Shown: in pieces, positions 60,893-64,000 of the stretch
Layout of the letters: each line of letters starts with the position of its first letter
Numbering within the stretch: the first letter of the stretch is position 1
NCBI RefSeq assembly: GCF_047718555.1
Contig: NZ_JBDNRK010000008.1
Span: 47,894 to 111,893 of the forward strand
Source: Clostridium_I sp047718555
GTDB lineage: Bacteria > Bacillota > Clostridia > Clostridiales > Clostridiaceae
Direction: 5' to 3'
Length of the DNA: 64,000 bases
Made by a program: the position numbers and the translations under genes
Notes under the pieces: model-generated
Seen by the model: only the letters and a program-made list of their open reading frames with translations
Told to the model about the DNA's origin: nothing
Database searches by the model: none

Positions 60893-60978
60893 ATTTAATA
60901 CAAAGCCAGATGAAAAAATTCATCGGGTGTTGACTTTGCAGCAGATAAAATCTGCTAGCTACTCCCTTACGTTCAATG
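60893..60978 (-). promoter_or_regulatory. yybP-ykoY (Mn2+) riboswitch aptamer
   Basis: Minus strand reads aagggagtagctagcagatt, then ctgctgcaaagtcaacaccc, then gatgaattttttcatc and tggctttg. The GGGAGTAGC loop, the AAAGTCAACA and (T)GGCTTTG strands are the conserved core of this aptamer, in the right order with the hairpin between. These RNAs sense Mn2+ and turn on exporter genes. Confidence 0.85.
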
Positions 60979-61141
60979 TTAAATTATACAAAAATTATAT
61001 AAAATTTATTGCTATATGTCAAATAAAAATTATAAAAGTTATTCTAATTTACATTTATTTTTCCATAAGCAGATTTTTATATAAAGATAAATAAAATCGT
61101 GTTATAATTTAAAATAATATATTTTTTATGGGGATGATTAA

Positions 61142-61564
61142 ATGGAGGTATCAAGGATTAGAAATAGTACTGCCATATCACAGGAAAGAAAGAAGATAGA
61201 TTTTAAAAAAGATTTTTCTCAAAACTTTAATTTTGAAAGAGATAGAAGAAATGAAGAAGAGATGAAAAAACTTCTAGATGATATAAAAAAAAGAGGAAAT
61301 AGGCTTATAATAAGTAAGTGCTATGCTGATGTTAAGGCATATAAAAATTTAATTAAAGAGTATTTAAAAAGTGTATTGGACTGTATTTATAAAGTTAAGA
61401 ATGAAGCTAGTTTTTGGCAAACACAATATTATATAACAGTGGAAGTAATAGATGAAAAATTAGAGAATATAACAAAAGCTGTTTTAGGAGAAGAAAAAGA
61501 AAATCTAGATATAGCAGCTACTATTGATGATATTCAAGGCCTTATTGTAGATATTTACAAGTAG
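61142..61564 (+). CDS. yaaR: YaaR family protein (DUF327)
   Basis: 140 aa, mostly helical: MKKLLDDIKKRGNRLIISK (about 50-68) and AYKNLIKEYLKSVLDCIYKV follow the basic N-terminal segment, then IDEKLENITKAVL and the end ATIDDIQGLIVDIYK. These match the YaaR family of Firmicutes. In bacilli yaaR lies near holB and its role is unclear. Here it stands alone. GGGGATG before the ATG. Confidence 0.8.
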   Translation: MEVSRIRNSTAISQERKKIDFKKDFSQNFNFERDRRNEEEMKKLLDDIKKRGNRLIISKCYADVKAYKNLIKEYLKSVLDCIYKVKNEASFWQTQYYITVEVIDEKLENITKAVLGEEKENLDIAATIDDIQGLIVDIYK

Positions 61565-61589
61565 TAAACTAACTAAGATATAATTAATT

Positions 61590-61776
61590 TTTAAAAGATG
61601 CTTTTTCTTCGCTGCGCTGCGAAAAAAGCTTTCTAACACTTTTGGCTTTAGCCAAATCTATAACTTTCAATCAGTGAAGCGACGTTGAATCTTTCACCTT
61701 TCACGAAGTGAAATCTTTAACTTTTTGTGGCTGTAAAATCCCATGATTCTGGAGATTTTACAGCCACAAAAGCTTT
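61590..61776. repeat. Cluster of small perfect palindromes
   Basis: In 190 bases: cttcgctgcgctgcgaa, tttggctttagccaaa, tcactgattgaa-type loop around ttcaatcagtgaa, ttcacgaagtgaa, and the 14-base stem gtggctgtaaaatc / gattttacagccac (61727-61766). U runs lie inside the stems rather than after them, so they are not ordinary terminators. Convergent yaaR and nadE flank it. Confidence 0.6.
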
Positions 61777-61825
61777 CACTGTTTAATGGACAGAGACCTT
61801 CAAGCTAGTTCGCCATCTTCTAATA

Positions 61826-63751
61826 TTATATATTAAAGTCATCTATCCATAAATTAAAGCTTGCATCAGAAGGCATTCTCCAGTCACCTCTTGGAGATAA
61901 ACTCACAGTTCCCACCTTTGGTCCATCGGGAACTGCAGAACGTTTAAACTGTTGTGTGAAAAATCGTGTGATAAATTTCTCAAACCATTTTTCTATAGTT
62001 TCTTCGGTATAGGTATCTTTAAAAGCAATTTTGGAAAGATATAATATTTTTTCAGGAGATGCTCCTTGTCGTATAAAATAATATAAAAAGAAGTCATGAA
62101 GCTCGTAAGGACCAACTAGATCTTCTGTTTTTTGTGTTATATTGCCTTCTTTATCCTTTGGTAAAAGTTCTGGGCTTACAGGTGTATTTAGTATGTCTAG
62201 TAGAATTTTTGATGTAATGTCATCTACCTCTTTTTCAGCCACATATTTAACTAGATATCTTACTAAAGTTTTAGGTATAGAGCAATTTACCGAATACATG
62301 GACATGTGGTCACCATTATAAGTGCACCAGCCCAAGGCAAGTTCTGATAAATCTCCAGTACCAATTAGAAGTCCGGCTTCTTTGTTGGCAATGTCCATTA
62401 ATATTTGCGTTCTCTCTCTTGCCTGAACATTTTCATATGTAACATCATGGTTTTCAGGATTATGGCCTATATCTTTAAAATGTAAAAGGCATGCATCAAC
62501 TATGTTTATTTCTCTGAGGTCAGTATCTGAATTTTTGCATAGATTAATTGCATTGTTATAAGTTCTATCAGTAGTACCAAAGCCTGGCATTGTTATGGTG
62601 AGAATATTCTTTCTTGGTAATTTTAGCATATCAAAGGTTTTTATAATTACTAGTAATGCCAAAGTTGAATCTAAACCACCAGATATCCCAATTACTGCTT
62701 TTTTTAGACCAGTGTGTTCAATTCTCTTTGCAAGGGCAGCAGTTTGAATATTAAATATCTCTTTACATCTAATCTGGCGAGCTGACTCATTAGCAGGTAC
62801 AAAAGGATGCTTATCAATAGCTCTGTTAAATTCACCTATGTATGTATTCTTAAAATTAAAGTTAATAATTTTACTTTTGAATGGGCAAATTTTCATATTA
62901 TCGCTAAAACTTACATTTTTTATTCTCTCCATATCTAGTTTATCAAAATCTATAATAGAAGTTATAACTTGATTTTCTCTTTGAAATCTCTCATTAGCTT
63001 TGACTATTAAACCATTTTCGCCAATAATGAGGTCACCGCTAAAGAGTAAGTCTGTGGATGACTCATAAACTCCGCTTGAAGCATAAACATAGGCTCCCAT
63101 ACATCTGGCACTTTGATTTGATACTAGACTTTTTCTGTAATCTGCCTTACTTACAACTTCATTTGAGGCAGATAGATTTCCAATTATATTAGCACCACAA
63201 AGGCTTAAATAAGAACTTGGAGGAATGGTAACCCAAAGATCTTCGCAAATTTCTAGTCCCAGCTTTAGTTTACCTGAACTAAAAATTAAATTTGTGCCGA
63301 AGGGTATAGTGCTCTGAAAAGGTAAGTCTATGTATTCATCTATTATACCTAAACCTTCAGTAAACCATCTTTTTTCATAGAATTCTGTATAATTAGGTAT
63401 ATAACTTTTAGGTACAATACCTAATATTTTGCCATTAAATATTGTAAAAGCACAATTATATGTACAATAGTTGTAAATTAAAATTGAACCCACTACTATT
63501 AATATATCTTTTTCCTTTGAGAAAAGACAAAGTTTCTCAAGAGCATTATAGGATTTATTAATAAGTTTTTGTTGATAAAATAGATCTCCACAGGTGTAAG
63601 AAGTTATAGATAGTTCAGGAAATATCACAAGTTTTGAATTATCTTTTAAAGCTTCTACTACACAGTTCTTTATATTCGCTATATTAAAGTCTATATCTGA
63701 TACTCTAGTTTTTGGGCAGGCAGCAGATACTTTTATAAAAGAATTCACCAT
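61826..63751 (-). CDS. nadE: Glutamine-dependent NAD+ synthetase
   Basis: 641 aa. Forms NAD from deamido-NAD, ATP and ammonia taken from glutamine. The N-terminal nitrilase domain has Glu in VIFPELSIT (about 45), Lys in PKSYIPNY (about 116) and Cys in GLEICEDLW (about 172). The C-terminal synthetase has the loop GISGGLDSTLAL (about 351). Large two-domain form as in Mycobacterium and many clostridia. ATG 63751 with GGAGTG upstream; a GTG at 63760 overlaps that site. Confidence 0.94.
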   Translation of the reverse strand: MVNSFIKVSAACPKTRVSDIDFNIANIKNCVVEALKDNSKLVIFPELSITSYTCGDLFYQQKLINKSYNALEKLCLFSKEKDILIVVGSILIYNYCTYNCAFTIFNGKILGIVPKSYIPNYTEFYEKRWFTEGLGIIDEYIDLPFQSTIPFGTNLIFSSGKLKLGLEICEDLWVTIPPSSYLSLCGANIIGNLSASNEVVSKADYRKSLVSNQSARCMGAYVYASSGVYESSTDLLFSGDLIIGENGLIVKANERFQRENQVITSIIDFDKLDMERIKNVSFSDNMKICPFKSKIINFNFKNTYIGEFNRAIDKHPFVPANESARQIRCKEIFNIQTAALAKRIEHTGLKKAVIGISGGLDSTLALLVIIKTFDMLKLPRKNILTITMPGFGTTDRTYNNAINLCKNSDTDLREINIVDACLLHFKDIGHNPENHDVTYENVQARERTQILMDIANKEAGLLIGTGDLSELALGWCTYNGDHMSMYSVNCSIPKTLVRYLVKYVAEKEVDDITSKILLDILNTPVSPELLPKDKEGNITQKTEDLVGPYELHDFFLYYFIRQGASPEKILYLSKIAFKDTYTEETIEKWFEKFITRFFTQQFKRSAVPDGPKVGTVSLSPRGDWRMPSDASFNLWIDDFNI

Positions 63752-64000
63752 TATTTTCACTCCATTTCTTAATGAAAAAAGTTCAATTTATTTTCTTTAA
63801 TATAGCTTAACATATTGTGCAATTTATATTCAACATAATAGATTAATTAATATCCATAGTAAATATGAGAAAATTGACGATAGAAGGAGGGGGTGTGCTT
63901 TACTGTGGAGAAAACTTAGCTAAGTGATTTAAAATAACTCTTAACAAGTAAAAATAAAACTTTATTTAATGATATAAATACGATATTATAATTTGTATGG
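63752..64000. other. Window end, no gene recognised
   Basis: AT-rich. A strong GGAGGGGG at 63885-63892 is followed by tiny frames only (for example GTG 63895, which stops after about ten codons). A transcript starting to the right may use it, but no feature is supported. Confidence 0.25.

Overview
The window reads as low-GC Firmicute chromosome, most likely a Clostridium of the acetogenic or solventogenic kind. Codon use is AT-rich, Shine-Dalgarno sites are strong, and TTG/GTG starts are common. The gene set fits an anaerobe: carbon monoxide dehydrogenase CooS, clostridial thiolase, adenosylcobalamin-dependent ribonucleotide reductase, and a T-box in front of argS. No rRNA, tRNA or CRISPR array was seen. 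Species cannot be fixed from the sequence alone. Layout: 0-7 kb holds a two-component system, a papain-like amidase-domain protein, a YbjQ protein, and a sugar-acid module (GntR regulator, zinc dehydrogenase, GntP permease). 7-18 kb is mostly single-gene housekeeping and stress functions (HAM1 phosphatase, DUF4397, HesB-like, metallophosphoesterase, TetR, thiolase, MGMT, GNAT, HAD, a stand-alone TipAS domain, DUF3298, YbaK, ferritin-like). 18-27 kb holds an ABC exporter, pyruvate kinase, an acyl-CoA thioesterase, QueC and a TerC membrane protein. 27-33 kb is a polyphosphate locus: two divergent Ppx/GppA proteins and Ppk1. 33-38 kb holds argS under a T-box, a Cu/Zn superoxide dismutase, a nitroreductase and a GNAT protein. 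38.5-44.7 kb is a complete Tn3-family transposon with 46-bp inverted ends and a TAATT target duplication; its passengers are a secreted matrixin-type metalloprotease and a small lipoprotein. 45-49 kb holds a MerR-CMD-MFS operon. 49-51 kb is a Tn7-like remnant (TnsC plus a TnsB C-terminal piece) with four 21-bp repeats, directly downstream of nrdJ. 54-58 kb is the CO dehydrogenase region (Rrf2 regulator, cooS, a BFD-type ferredoxin-like protein, gamma carbonic anhydrase). 58-64 kb holds a P-type ATPase behind a yybP-ykoY (Mn2+) riboswitch, YaaR and NAD synthetase. The intergenic DNA carries two dispersed repeat families. Hairpin-rich elements resembling IS200/IS605 ends sit in the 5' region of many genes in the first 34 kb. 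A 159-163 bp MITE with imperfect inverted ends occurs three times. Several gene remnants (a DedA protein, an iron-sulfur reductase-like fragment, a Cys-rich protein cut by the Tn7-like remnant) show repeated insertion and deletion. Regulatory logic readable from the DNA: a MerR promoter with the diagnostic 19-bp spacer and a perfect palindrome; a TetR operator inside its own promoter; an Rrf2 dyad shared by rrf2 and cooS; a T-box on argS; and a Mn2+ riboswitch that redefines a 'calcium' ATPase as a probable manganese exporter.
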